The notes: generated from the letters alone by a model not told the origin. Shown: positions 15,999 to 24,051, counted from the stretch's first letter. The stretch is DNA of 64,000 nucleotides from Collinsella sp. TF06-26 (GCF_002232035.1 NZ_NKXR01000009.1:36636-100635), one strand, 5' to 3'. Program-made: numbers and translations.

Positions 15999-16815
15999 GG
16001 TCGATCACGTCCAGGCAGGCCTCGATGGGCAGGCCGGCCGACTTGTCCTCTTGGTCGGCATTGCGTTCGATAAGCTCAGCCACCACACGCATGGCATCGG
16101 ACGTCGCGCGCTGCAGACTCCAACCTGCCATAACGCGGCCGACGAGCACCGCCGAGAACGTGTCGCCCGTGCCCGGGAAATAGACCGGAATGAGCTCAAA
16201 GGGAATCGTGAAGTACTCCCCCGCTACATGGTCGTAACCGATAACCGCGTTCGTGCCATTGACCACGGCGCTCGTAATGACCACCGACCTGGCACCCAAC
16301 TCGCGCACGGCGTCCACAAGGGCGCGGGCCTCATCGGGCGTGATCTGCTCTGCAATAGGCGTATCGGCGAGCAGACAGGCCTCGGTGTAGTTGGGCACCG
16401 CGTAGTCTGCGCACTCCAGCAGGTGCCGCATGAGGCCAATCGTGGACTCGGGCACGCCGGCATAGAGCTTGCCGTTGTCACCCATGATGGGATCGACGAA
16501 CACCTTGGTGCCCTTTTGCGCACGGCGGTGGCAAAAGTCCGAGATGATGCGCGTCTCTTCCTCGGTCACGATAAAGCCGGTCGAGATGGCGTCGAACTCA
16601 AAGCCGAGCTCTTCCCAGATGGCAAGACTCTGACGCACGTACTCCGTGGTGTCGTGGATGTAGAACTTGGGATAGTTGAGCGTATCGGACACAAGTGCCG
16701 TCGGCAGATTGTGGATACGGTAACCCATGTGCGACAGCACCGGCAGCATGGCAGAAAGCGCGACCTTGCCGTAGCCGCACATATCGTTAATCAGCAGCAG
16801 CTGAGTGTTCTTCAT
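15991..16815 (-). CDS. Pyridoxamine kinase
   Basis: 274 residues of the ribokinase/PdxK fold. The start QLLLINDMCGYGKVALSAMLPVLSHMGY and the catalytic anion-hole motif FPGTGDTFSAVLVG near residue 220, where the Asp is the general base, fit the pyridoxamine/pyridoxal kinases. It phosphorylates B6 vitamers with ATP to feed pyridoxal phosphate salvage. AAGGGGG precedes the ATG at 16815 by 6 nt; longer in-frame extensions lack a ribosome-binding site. The overlapping downstream TIGR04076 gene is the only co-transcribed partner. Confidence 0.88.
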   Translation of the reverse strand: MKNTQLLLINDMCGYGKVALSAMLPVLSHMGYRIHNLPTALVSDTLNYPKFYIHDTTEYVRQSLAIWEELGFEFDAISTGFIVTEEETRIISDFCHRRAQKGTKVFVDPIMGDNGKLYAGVPESTIGLMRHLLECADYAVPNYTEACLLADTPIAEQITPDEARALVDAVRELGARSVVITSAVVNGTNAVIGYDHVAGEYFTIPFELIPVYFPGTGDTFSAVLVGRVMAGWSLQRATSDAMRVVAELIERNADQEDKSAGLPIEACLDVIDHE

Positions 16816-16992
16816 GAGTGTCCCCCTTGGGTCGGGCGCGGCGGCGCCATAGTGCGACTTAGTGTAGCGCAGGGGACGTTGTGAGCAGAGGCGAGCGGTG
16901 CGAAGTGCAAATTGTTGCGGAAAGGTTTCGGAAATGGGGGCTGTTTGCTCCATGGCGGCCTAGTTAATGCTACTCATATAGTGCCATTTCAA

Positions 16993-17140
16993 AACTATGC
17001 CTATTTACTACGTTTAACCGCCCACCTCCAACCACAACAAATTTCGCTCCGACAAAACCGCAGGTAGATAGCTTGCGCTTTTTCAGAAACAGCTGTTGTG
17101 GTCGGGGATGCCGGATTCATCGTAGTAATTAGGCATAGTT
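16993..17140. repeat. 148-bp structured repeat, copy 1
   Basis: Terminal inverted repeats AACTATGCCTATTTACTACG (16993-17012) and CGTAGTAATTAGGCATAGTT (17121-17140) pair with one mismatch. Inside, ACCACAACA pairs with TGTTGTGGT, and AATTTCGC and AAAACCGCAGGTAGA match copy 2 at 28659-28796. It fills most of the 555-bp gap between pdxK and the MarR gene; the rest holds the hairpin at 17251-17270 and the marR promoter. Confidence 0.75.
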
Positions 17141-17250
17141 TTTGGCGAGGCCGCTTCGAAAGGCGTCATCGCAGCCCAAAGTAATCCCTTTTCCTCCGTC
17201 CCCAAGGGATCAGATTGCCGCTTAGGAGCGTTTGCAGCGTCGAGCGGTTA

Positions 17251-17270
17251 CGGCGTTTGGTAAAACGCCG
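17251..17270. repeat. Short perfect hairpin
   Basis: CGGCGTTT (17251-17258) and AAACGCCG (17263-17270) form an 8-bp stem with a 4-nt loop, 21 bp before the marR -35 box. Role unknown; no T-run. Confidence 0.5.
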
Positions 17271-17291
17271 CAACTTAATAAGTTTGGTACC

Positions 17292-17354
17292 TTGACATTC
17301 ATTTCTTGCACTCCTAGATTAGTTAGGCACAAAACAATTGCACTACCTAACTAA
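17292..17354 (+). promoter_or_regulatory. marR-ABC promoter with overlapping palindromic operator
   Basis: TTGACA (17292-17297), a 17-bp spacer and TAGATT (17315-17320) form a good sigma70-type promoter. The inverted repeat TTAGTTAGG (17319-17327) / CCTAACTAA (17346-17354) begins within the -10 box and covers the start region, so a bound MarR dimer would block transcription. AAGGAG follows at 17358. Autorepression relieved by a ligand is the expected mode (inference). Confidence 0.7.
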
Positions 17355-17370
17355 AGAAAGGAGCGACACC

Positions 17371-17877
17371 ATGTGCGATGACCACATCGGCCTCTGCCCC
17401 CACACGCCGGGCGGCGACCCCCATGAACCCGCAGATGCGCCCGCGGCACAGTCCCAATCAGACGCGCTCGCCAAGCACATCCTAAACGGGCTGGGCTTCT
17501 GCGGCCACTTTCTGCACTTTCACGGTGGCGGTGCCTCGGGAAAGGCGCCCATCGTCTGCCTGCTCGCCAAGCAGCCAAACGGCGAGATGTCACAGCAGGA
17601 ACTAGGCCTGCACTTTGATCTTAAGCCCGGTTCGCTTTCCGAGATTCTCTCCAAGATCGAATGCGCCGGCCTTATCGAGCGCAGCCGCAATCCCAAAGAC
17701 CGGCGGCAGCTCACCATTCGCCTGACCGAAGCGGGATGGGAAAAGGCCCACGTAGAGCAGGCTGCCCGCCTGCGCTTTAGAGAACGGGCCTTTAGCGCGC
17801 TCACCCACGACGAGCGCGAGGACCTCGCCGAAATGCTCGATAAAATCCGCGTAACCTGGGAGGAACTGGATGATTAA
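17371..17877 (+). CDS. MarR family transcriptional regulator
   Basis: 168 residues. The wHTH core (APIVCLLAKQPNGEMSQQELGLHFDLKPGSLSEILSKIECAGLIERSRNPKDRRQLTIRLTEAG, about 52-115) contains the wing DRRQ typical of MarR proteins. The N-terminal 30 residues are Cys/His/Pro-rich (MCDDHIGLCPHTPGG), an unusual addition that might bind metal. AAAGGAG lies 7 nt before the ATG. The stop overlaps the start of the ABC gene by 8 nt, so it is the first gene of an efflux operon and probably its repressor. Confidence 0.87.
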   Translation: MCDDHIGLCPHTPGGDPHEPADAPAAQSQSDALAKHILNGLGFCGHFLHFHGGGASGKAPIVCLLAKQPNGEMSQQELGLHFDLKPGSLSEILSKIECAGLIERSRNPKDRRQLTIRLTEAGWEKAHVEQAARLRFRERAFSALTHDEREDLAEMLDKIRVTWEELDD

Positions 17878-19684
17878 AACCCTCATGGGCAGCATCCGCG
17901 ACTATATGAAAGTCACCGTTGCTACGCCGTTGCTTGTGCTTGGCGAGGTGCTCTGCGAGATGCTGATTCCATTTATCACTGCCAACCTGATCGACGCCAT
18001 CAAAGACGGCGCCACCGTAGCCGAGATGCTTCCCACCGCAGGCTTTTTGGTGCTCATCGCGCTGACGTCGCTTGCTTTTGGTGCCGCTGCCGGCGTCACC
18101 TGCAGCCATGCGAGCTGCGGGTTCGCCAAGAACCTGCGTCACGACCTGTTCTACAAGATCCAGACGTTCAGCTTTGCCAACATCGATGAGTTCTCGAGCT
18201 CCTCGCTCGTCACGCGCCTGACCACCGATATCAACAACGTGCAGCAGGCCTTTATGATGATCATCCGTATCGCCGTGCGCGCGCCGCTGGTATTGATTTT
18301 CGCCTTTACCATGGCGTTTATCATGGGCGGCAGCGTCGCCATGGTCTACCTGGTCATCATTCCGCTGCTAGGCTTTGGACTGTTCTTTATCATCTTTAAG
18401 GTGCGCCCCATCTTCTCGCGCGTGTTCCACAAGTACGACGCCCTTAACGAGTCCGTTGAGGAAAACGTCACCGGCATGCGCGTGGTCAAGAGCTATGTGC
18501 GCGAAGACTTTGAGAAGGAGAAGTTCGCGACCGCCGCGCGCGACGTCCAGATGGACTTCACCCGCGCCGAGAAGCTGCTCGCCTTTAACAACCCCATGAT
18601 GAACATCTGCGTCAACGGCGCGTTTGTCGTCATCATCTACCTGGGCTCCAAGCTCATCATCACGAGCCAGGGCACGCTGTTCGACGTGGGCCAGCTCTCC
18701 TCGACCTTTACCTATGGTTTCCAGATTCTCATGAGCCTGATGCAGCTGTCGATGATCTTTGTCATGGTGACCATGGCCGACGAATCGGCACACCGCATTG
18801 CCGAGGTGCTGGCCGCCGAGCCCACGATCGCCGGTCCCGCCGAGCCCGTGCTCGAGGTTGCCGACGGTTCCATCGACTTTGACCACGTGAGCTTTAAGTA
18901 TTCCAAGCATGCGAAGCGCCAGGCGCTCGACGATATCGACCTGCACATTACGAGCGGCGAGACCATCGGCATCATCGGCGGCACCGGCTCGGCCAAGTCC
19001 ACGCTCGTTAACCTCATCGCCCGCCTGTACGACACCACCGAAGGCGCTGTGCGCGTGGGCGGCGTGGACGTGCGCGACTACGACCTGGACGCGCTGCGTC
19101 ACCAGGTCGCCATGGTGCTGCAGAAAAACGTGCTGTTTAGCGGCACCATCGCCGAGAACCTGCGTTGGGGCGACCCGAACGCCACCGACGAGGAAGTCCG
19201 CGAGGCAGCGCATCTGGCCTGCGCCGACGAGTTTGTCGACGGTTTCCCCAAGGGCTACGACACCTGGATCGAACAGGGCGGCTCCAACGTTTCCGGCGGT
19301 CAGAAGCAGCGCCTGTGCATTGCACGCGCCCTGCTGCGTCGCCCCAAGATCTTGATCCTGGACGACTCCACCAGCGCCGTCGACACCAAGACCGACGCCA
19401 AGATCCGCGCAGGGCTGGCAAGCTATCTGCCCAACACGACCAAGCTCATCATCGCCCAGCGCATCAGCTCCGTACAGGACGCAGACCGCATCATCGTCAT
19501 GGAGGGCGGCCGTATCGCGCAGATCGGCAACCATGACGAGCTACTCAAGACGAGCGAGATCTACCGCGAGACCTTTACCTCGCAAAACAAGATGTCTGCC
19601 GAGGGCGAAGGGGCCGTCGAGGCCGACACCGAGGCATCCGCAACGCAAGCTCAGACCCAGGAAGGAGGCGAGGCACATGAGTAA
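17870..19684 (+). CDS. ABC exporter half-transporter, degenerate ATP-site subunit
   Basis: 604 residues: six membrane segments (about 1-310) and an ATPase domain (about 335-575). The Walker A reads G370-G-T-G-S-A-K-S-T378, with Ala375 where Gly is normal. The signature is NVSGGQ (about 473). Walker B has Asp499 in place of the catalytic Glu, and the H-loop His is Gln530. These are marks of the degenerate-site subunit of heterodimeric exporters such as BmrC or TM287. A Glu/Thr/Ala-rich tail ends the protein. Its partner is encoded next, overlapping by 8 nt. Control by MarR suggests drug or toxic-metabolite export. Confidence 0.9.
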   Translation: MIKTLMGSIRDYMKVTVATPLLVLGEVLCEMLIPFITANLIDAIKDGATVAEMLPTAGFLVLIALTSLAFGAAAGVTCSHASCGFAKNLRHDLFYKIQTFSFANIDEFSSSSLVTRLTTDINNVQQAFMMIIRIAVRAPLVLIFAFTMAFIMGGSVAMVYLVIIPLLGFGLFFIIFKVRPIFSRVFHKYDALNESVEENVTGMRVVKSYVREDFEKEKFATAARDVQMDFTRAEKLLAFNNPMMNICVNGAFVVIIYLGSKLIITSQGTLFDVGQLSSTFTYGFQILMSLMQLSMIFVMVTMADESAHRIAEVLAAEPTIAGPAEPVLEVADGSIDFDHVSFKYSKHAKRQALDDIDLHITSGETIGIIGGTGSAKSTLVNLIARLYDTTEGAVRVGGVDVRDYDLDALRHQVAMVLQKNVLFSGTIAENLRWGDPNATDEEVREAAHLACADEFVDGFPKGYDTWIEQGGSNVSGGQKQRLCIARALLRRPKILILDDSTSAVDTKTDAKIRAGLASYLPNTTKLIIAQRISSVQDADRIIVMEGGRIAQIGNHDELLKTSEIYRETFTSQNKMSAEGEGAVEADTEASATQAQTQEGGEAHE

Positions 19685-21596
19685 GGCAACGACCGCCGAG
19701 CGCGCGCTCAACCGTAAGGGCGGCACCATGTCGCGCCTCATCAAGACGCTCTTTGGCTTCTATCCTGTGCTTTTGCCCCTCGTCGTCGCCGGCGTGGTGC
19801 TCTGTGCCATCATCAACTCCATCGGCGCGACCTTCCTGCAGAGCGCCCTGCAAATTATTAGCGAATCGTGGCAGTCGGGCGATTGGGAAGCCGCACAGCC
19901 CAAGATCGCACAGCTCGTGACCACCCTCGCCTGCATCTACGGCGTCGGCGTCCTGTCCTCGCTCTTCTGGAACCGCGCCATGGCTATTGTCACGCAGGGC
20001 TCGCTCGAGAAGCTGCGCGAGATGATGTTCAACCGCATGCAGGACCTGCCGATTCGCTACTTCGACACGCACCAGCGCGGCGACATCATGAGCCACTACA
20101 CCAACGACATCGACACGCTGCGCCAGATGATCAGCCAGTCGCTGCCCAACCTGCTCATGACGATCATCATCATCGTCACGGTGTTCTTTATCATGCTGTA
20201 CTACAGCGTGTGGATGTGCCTGGTCATCATCGCCGGCGTCGCCTTTATGACCTTTATGACCAAGCTGCTCGGATCCAACTCCGCGCGCTTCTTCATTGCG
20301 CAGCAGACCGAGCTTGGCGTGGTCGAGGGCCATATCGAGGAGGTCATGAACGGCCAGAAGGTCGTCAAGGCGTTCTGCCATGAGTCTGCCGCCGAGGCCG
20401 ATTTTGACGAGCGCAACGAAAAGCTCTTCGAGGTCTCCCAGAAGGCCAACATGTACGCCAACATCCTCATGCCCATCCTTATGAACCTGGGCAACCTGCT
20501 CTACGTGCTGGTCGCACTGGCGGGCGGCATTTTCCTGGCGCTGGGCGTGCCCAACCTGAGTATCTCGGGCATGGCGCTGTCCATCGCCGTCGTGGTGCCG
20601 TTCCTCAACATGACCAAGCAGTTCTGCGGACAGATCGGCCAGATCTCGCAGCAGATCAACGCCGTGGTCATGGGCCTCGCCGGCGCCGACCGCATCTTTG
20701 AGCTCATCGACGAGAAGCCCGAGGCCGACGAAGGCTACGTGACGCTCGTCAACGCACAGGTGAACCCCGAGACTTGGGAGTTCGAGGAGGCTGACCACCA
20801 CACCGGCATGTGGGCATGGAAACATCCGCACCGCGCAACCGGCGAGATCGAGTACGTGCCGCTGCGCGGCGATCTGGTTATGAACAACGTGGACTTTGGT
20901 TACACGCCCGACCACGAGGTGCTGCACGGCGTGTCTGTGTTTGCCAAGCCGGGCCAGAAGGTCGCGTTTGTCGGCGCAACCGGTGCCGGCAAGACGACCA
21001 TCACCAACCTCATCAACCGCTTCTACGACATCGCCGACGGCAAGATCCGCTACGACGGCATCAACGTCAACAAGATCCGCAAGGCCGACCTGCGCCGAAG
21101 CCTGGGCGTCGTGCTGCAGGACGTGAACCTGTTCACCGGCACCGTGATGGATAACATCCGCTACGGCAACCTAGACGCCACCGACGAGGAGTGCATCGCG
21201 GCGGCAAAGCTCGCGGGCGCGGACGACTTTATCACCCGCCTACCCGACGGCTATGACACCATGCTCACCGGCAACGGCGCCCAGCTGTCGCAGGGCCAGC
21301 GCCAGCTGATTTCAATCGCGCGCGCCGCCGTCGCCGATCCGCCGGCAATGATTCTGGACGAAGCAACGAGTTCCATCGACACCCGCACCGAGGCCATCGT
21401 GCAGGCGGGCATGGACAAGCTCATGGAGGGCCGCACGACGTTTGTCATCGCGCACCGCTTGTCCACCGTGCGCAACTCCGACGCGATCATCTGTCTGGAT
21501 CACGGCCGCATCATCGAGCGCGGCAACCACGACGAGCTGATCGCCAAGCGCGGGTATTACTACCAGCTGTACACGGGTGCGTTTGAGCTCGAGTAG
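19677..21596 (+). CDS. ABC exporter half-transporter, catalytic subunit
   Basis: 639 residues. Membrane domain about 20-340, ATPase domain about 380-639. Walker A is GATGAGKTT (433-441), the signature is LSQGQ, and Walker B ends in D561-E562 with the intact catalytic Glu; the H-loop His is present (VIAHRLS). It complements the degenerate subunit encoded upstream to make one hydrolysing site. An insertion of about 40 residues before the ATPase domain (NPETWEFEEADHHTGMWAW...) is rich in Trp, His and acidic residues. AAGGAGG is 8 nt before the ATG, and the start overlaps the previous stop. Confidence 0.9.
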   Translation: MSKATTAERALNRKGGTMSRLIKTLFGFYPVLLPLVVAGVVLCAIINSIGATFLQSALQIISESWQSGDWEAAQPKIAQLVTTLACIYGVGVLSSLFWNRAMAIVTQGSLEKLREMMFNRMQDLPIRYFDTHQRGDIMSHYTNDIDTLRQMISQSLPNLLMTIIIIVTVFFIMLYYSVWMCLVIIAGVAFMTFMTKLLGSNSARFFIAQQTELGVVEGHIEEVMNGQKVVKAFCHESAAEADFDERNEKLFEVSQKANMYANILMPILMNLGNLLYVLVALAGGIFLALGVPNLSISGMALSIAVVVPFLNMTKQFCGQIGQISQQINAVVMGLAGADRIFELIDEKPEADEGYVTLVNAQVNPETWEFEEADHHTGMWAWKHPHRATGEIEYVPLRGDLVMNNVDFGYTPDHEVLHGVSVFAKPGQKVAFVGATGAGKTTITNLINRFYDIADGKIRYDGINVNKIRKADLRRSLGVVLQDVNLFTGTVMDNIRYGNLDATDEECIAAAKLAGADDFITRLPDGYDTMLTGNGAQLSQGQRQLISIARAAVADPPAMILDEATSSIDTRTEAIVQAGMDKLMEGRTTFVIAHRLSTVRNSDAIICLDHGRIIERGNHDELIAKRGYYYQLYTGAFELE

Positions 21597-21610
21597 GACC
21601 AGTTACTGAC

Positions 21611-21718
21611 GGAGGGTGCCCCGGGGTCGGCGGGGTAATTCCTCCGTGCTCAAACATTCTCGCTGCACTGCGAAACTGCGCGCGGAGGAAATACCCCGCC
21701 GACCCCGGGGCACCCTCC
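21611..21718. repeat. Long inverted repeat after the ABC operon
   Basis: Two 36-nt arms (21611-21646 and 21683-21718) are complementary at 35 of 36 positions around a 36-nt centre. The arms begin GGAGGGTGCCCCGGGGTC and are very GC-rich. The transcript would form a very stable hairpin downstream of the ABC genes; a separate conventional terminator follows at 21762. Confidence 0.8.
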
Positions 21719-21761
21719 TGCGCGCAATCAGTCCGTCGTTTGGAGCGGAATGAAAGTTAGT

Positions 21762-21789
21762 GAGGCCCTGGCCGTTTGGCCAGGGCCTC
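21762..21789. terminator. Bidirectional terminator
   Basis: GAGGCCCTGGCC (21762-21773) and GGCCAGGGCCTC (21778-21789) form a perfect 12-bp stem with loop GTTT, followed on the + strand by GTTTTG. It lies between the ABC operon and the converging GGDEF gene. Confidence 0.8.
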
Positions 21790-21800
21790 GTTTTGTGGGC

Positions 21801-22892
21801 TCAGCGGTCCTCGCGTTGCGGCCCAGCTGCCTCGGCTTTCTTTACGCGGTTCTTGTCGATGTACATGTTTTTGTCGGCCTGGGAAAAGAGCTCGCGCATC
21901 GTAGGCGGTTCATCATAATCACTAGAAAGCGCATAACCCACTGCATAGCTGATAGGCATGTCAGGGTGAGCCTCAGAATACTCGTTCACATTCACGCGAA
22001 TCCAAGCGAGACAGGACTCCACGGCGGCTCGATCGGCATCCCACAGCACCGCGATAAACTCATCGCCGCCGTCGCGGCCCACAAAGCAGGTCTCGGACGC
22101 CACGCGCCCCAGCTGATGGGCAAAAGAACGGATGTATTCGTCACCCTTCTCGTGGCCAAAGCGGTTATTGACCGTATGCAGATTGTTAAGATCGAAGACA
22201 CACAGCGCAACGGGCGCTTCAGCGGAAACGGGATGCTCCTGGCCCAAGATTTCCTCGCACTTGTTCTTGTTGGGCAGTCCCGTAGCTTCGTCGAGATAAA
22301 CTTTGCTCTGCAGCTCGCGATTGAGTGCGGCAGTGCGCACCGCGCGAACAAGTTCGACCGCAAAGGTCGCCACCAAGCCCACGATGTCGATGATCACCAA
22401 GCCCTCGAGATAGTTGAGCGCCGTAGCCTTCTCCTGGGAGTAGTCCTCAGCGAGCCTCGTGGCGTCGTCACAAATACCAAAGAACTCCTCGCTCATGGCG
22501 ATGATGTCGGTGTTCTCGTAGCCGACTTCGCGCACGCGGGCAATCTCGGTTCGAAGCTCGTCAAAATAGCCCGCGAGTTCGGTCATCTTTGCCTGATACT
22601 CATCGTCATCCAGACGGACGAGATTGAGGTCGTCGCTTCCGTAGCGCAAACCATTAATGTATGAATCAACGGCCTTGAGCAGGTCGTCTTGTGGCTGGCC
22701 TGCGTCCTCGAGCTTAACGATTCGCTGCGTGGTGCCGCGCACCAGACCGGCGTAGTTGACCACGCGCGCCGTGCCCTGGATGTCGGAGACGAGCAGCATA
22801 ACATTGATGAAGAAGAAGATGAGAACTGCCGTGAGCGCCATCATGAGAAGGCGCACCGCCTGGCTGACCTTCTTGGCAACAGAAGCATTCAC
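21801..22892 (-). CDS. Membrane-bound diguanylate cyclase (GGDEF)
   Basis: About 363 residues. A membrane segment near the N-terminus (LLMMALTAVLIFFFINVMLLV), a periplasmic helical sensor of about 140 residues starting RVVNYAGLVRGTTQRIVKLE, which resembles type IV pili-type MCP input domains, a second membrane segment, and a C-terminal GGDEF domain with the intact motif GRDGGDEF. It should make cyclic di-GMP from two GTP. No RxxD inhibitory site precedes the motif at the usual distance. GTG 22892 follows GGAGAG by 7 nt and places the membrane segment near the N-terminus; ATG 22967 is an alternative with a poor ribosome-binding site. Confidence 0.82.
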   Translation of the reverse strand: MNASVAKKVSQAVRLLMMALTAVLIFFFINVMLLVSDIQGTARVVNYAGLVRGTTQRIVKLEDAGQPQDDLLKAVDSYINGLRYGSDDLNLVRLDDDEYQAKMTELAGYFDELRTEIARVREVGYENTDIIAMSEEFFGICDDATRLAEDYSQEKATALNYLEGLVIIDIVGLVATFAVELVRAVRTAALNRELQSKVYLDEATGLPNKNKCEEILGQEHPVSAEAPVALCVFDLNNLHTVNNRFGHEKGDEYIRSFAHQLGRVASETCFVGRDGGDEFIAVLWDADRAAVESCLAWIRVNVNEYSEAHPDMPISYAVGYALSSDYDEPPTMRELFSQADKNMYIDKNRVKKAEAAGPQREDR

Positions 22893-22960
22893 AAGCTCAC
22901 TCTCCAAATGGTAAAAGCGCAGATAGCGCGCAGTGTGCCGAAATTCACGCGCGGACAACT

Positions 22961-23193
22961 CTACCATGATGGACCGAGAGCCTCAAACTTGATGCAGCCT
23001 ATGGGGCGCAGCTTTGGGAGCGATTCCACCGCGTAGAGGGGCAAGTCGATGATTGCACCGTCCCGAGATGGCTTACCCGCCGAAAAACGAATGGCCAAAT
23101 CATAACCAAATCGCTTAATACTCGCCGCCAGGCTCTTCGCCTTAAGGTTGGTCCCCGACTTCACCTCGACGGGAACCGCACGCGCCCCTGTGG
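22961..23193 (-). pseudogene. DUF4143 ATPase remnant (C-terminal end only)
   Basis: The frame reads RAVPVEVKSG, then about 60 residues including AAIDLPLY-like IIDLPLYAVESLP, matching the C-terminus of the DUF4143 protein at 14027-15388 (TAVPIEVKSG ... AVLYLPLYA). The AAA domain and most of DUF4143 are missing: homology starts right beside promoter-type repeats at 23199. An internal deletion joining promoter to 3' end explains this. It is not expected to be functional. Confidence 0.75.
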
Positions 23194-23198
23194 GTTTT

Positions 23199-23250
23199 GG
23201 CAGTTTTCATAGGGAAAAGGTAAGAAAACATGGCAGTTTTCATAGGGAAA
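23199..23250. promoter_or_regulatory. Two direct repeats, 33-bp period
   Basis: GGCAGTTTTCATAGGGAAA occurs at 23199 and at 23232, exactly 33 bp apart, with a possible degenerate third copy near 23264. They sit upstream of the DUF4143 remnant in the same arrangement as the repeats before the intact gene at 15388, but with an unrelated sequence. Confidence 0.75.
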
Positions 23251-23356
23251 GCGGGCTTTCTGTGGCTATTTTCTCACGCATCCGTTGTGGGTCTTCTTTT
23301 TTACCAGGGGACTAGGGCTCGTTTTATGTGGGTGTTTTGACTGGCAGGTGCTGCAT

Positions 23357-23370
23357 ATTATTCGTATAAT
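23357..23370 (+). promoter_or_regulatory. Palindrome over a -10 box of the toxin-antitoxin operon
   Basis: ATTAT-TCGT-ATAAT (23357-23370) contains TATAAT at 23365-23370, 37 bp before the antitoxin ATG. Antitoxins of this type repress their own promoter at such palindromes. No clear -35 at standard spacing. Confidence 0.5.
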
Positions 23371-23406
23371 TTATCGTAAGTTCCCGTACATCGATTGGAG
23401 CCTTAC

Positions 23407-23670
23407 ATGCCCGCCATTAAACCTGTTTCCGATTTGCGCAATTACAACGAGGTGCTCTCCGATGTCCACGAGGGCTCCCCGGTGTTCCTGACCAAAAACG
23501 GGCACGGTTGCTACGCGGTGCTCGACATGAAAGATTACGACCGGTTTTGCGCCATCAGCACGCTGATGTCGGAGCTTGAGCGCGGGCGCAGCTCGGGTGA
23601 TGAGAGCGGATGGGTCTCGTCGGACAACGTCGCCGCACACTTCCGCCGCAAGGCCGCAAACCATGCATAG
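23407..23670 (+). CDS. Phd/YefM-type antitoxin
   Basis: 87 residues. MPAIKPVSDLRNYNEVLSDVHEGSPVFLTKNGHGCYAVLDMKDYDR is the Phd/YefM DNA-binding fold, with the characteristic strand pattern PVFLTKNG and the following YAVLD. The C-terminal 40 residues are variable and would bind the toxin. GGAG precedes the ATG by 6 nt. It overlaps the toxin start by 8 nt, as usual for these pairs. Confidence 0.85.
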   Translation: MPAIKPVSDLRNYNEVLSDVHEGSPVFLTKNGHGCYAVLDMKDYDRFCAISTLMSELERGRSSGDESGWVSSDNVAAHFRRKAANHA

Positions 23671-23977
23671 CTGCGAGGTCGTCTACTCTCCGCTGGCTCT
23701 GCAAGATCTCGACGACATCTGGGACTACATTGCCGTCGAAAAGGACAATCCCGCAGCAGCTGATAGGATCGTAGGGGGCATTCTCGCTCGGATAGACCTG
23801 CTCTCCAGCTTCCCCGAGTCTGGTACACCACTCTCCTCGATCTATCCCCTACGCTCCGATTACCGGTTCGTGGTCTGTGACAACCATCTCGCGTTTTACC
23901 GTTTTCACCAGAAGGTCTATATCGACCGCGTCCTCCACAGAAAGCGCGATTACCTGCAGGTGCTACTTGCCGAATAA
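23663..23977 (+). CDS. RelE/ParE family toxin
   Basis: 104 residues. EVVYSPLALQDLDDIWDYIAVEKDNPAAADRIVGGILARIDLLSSFPESG is the N-terminal helical part of the ParE fold, and YRFVVCDNHLAFYRF...VYIDRVLHRKRDYLQVL is the terminal sheet with the R-D-Y motif common in ParE toxins. Family members poison gyrase or cleave mRNA at the ribosome; which applies here is not readable. It is paired with the antitoxin encoded just upstream. Confidence 0.85.
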   Translation: MHSCEVVYSPLALQDLDDIWDYIAVEKDNPAAADRIVGGILARIDLLSSFPESGTPLSSIYPLRSDYRFVVCDNHLAFYRFHQKVYIDRVLHRKRDYLQVLLAE

Positions 23978-24051
23978 ACAGGCCCCGATATAATTCGACC
24001 CCTTATCCGGGACCATGCCCGATGCAGCTAAAAAGCCCCGTCCTAAATGAG

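Noticed and set aside
23199..23250. CRISPR array or insertion-sequence end
   Set aside because: Two units with a 14-bp gap; no transposase and no terminal inverted repeat. Treated as promoter repeats of a lost gene.
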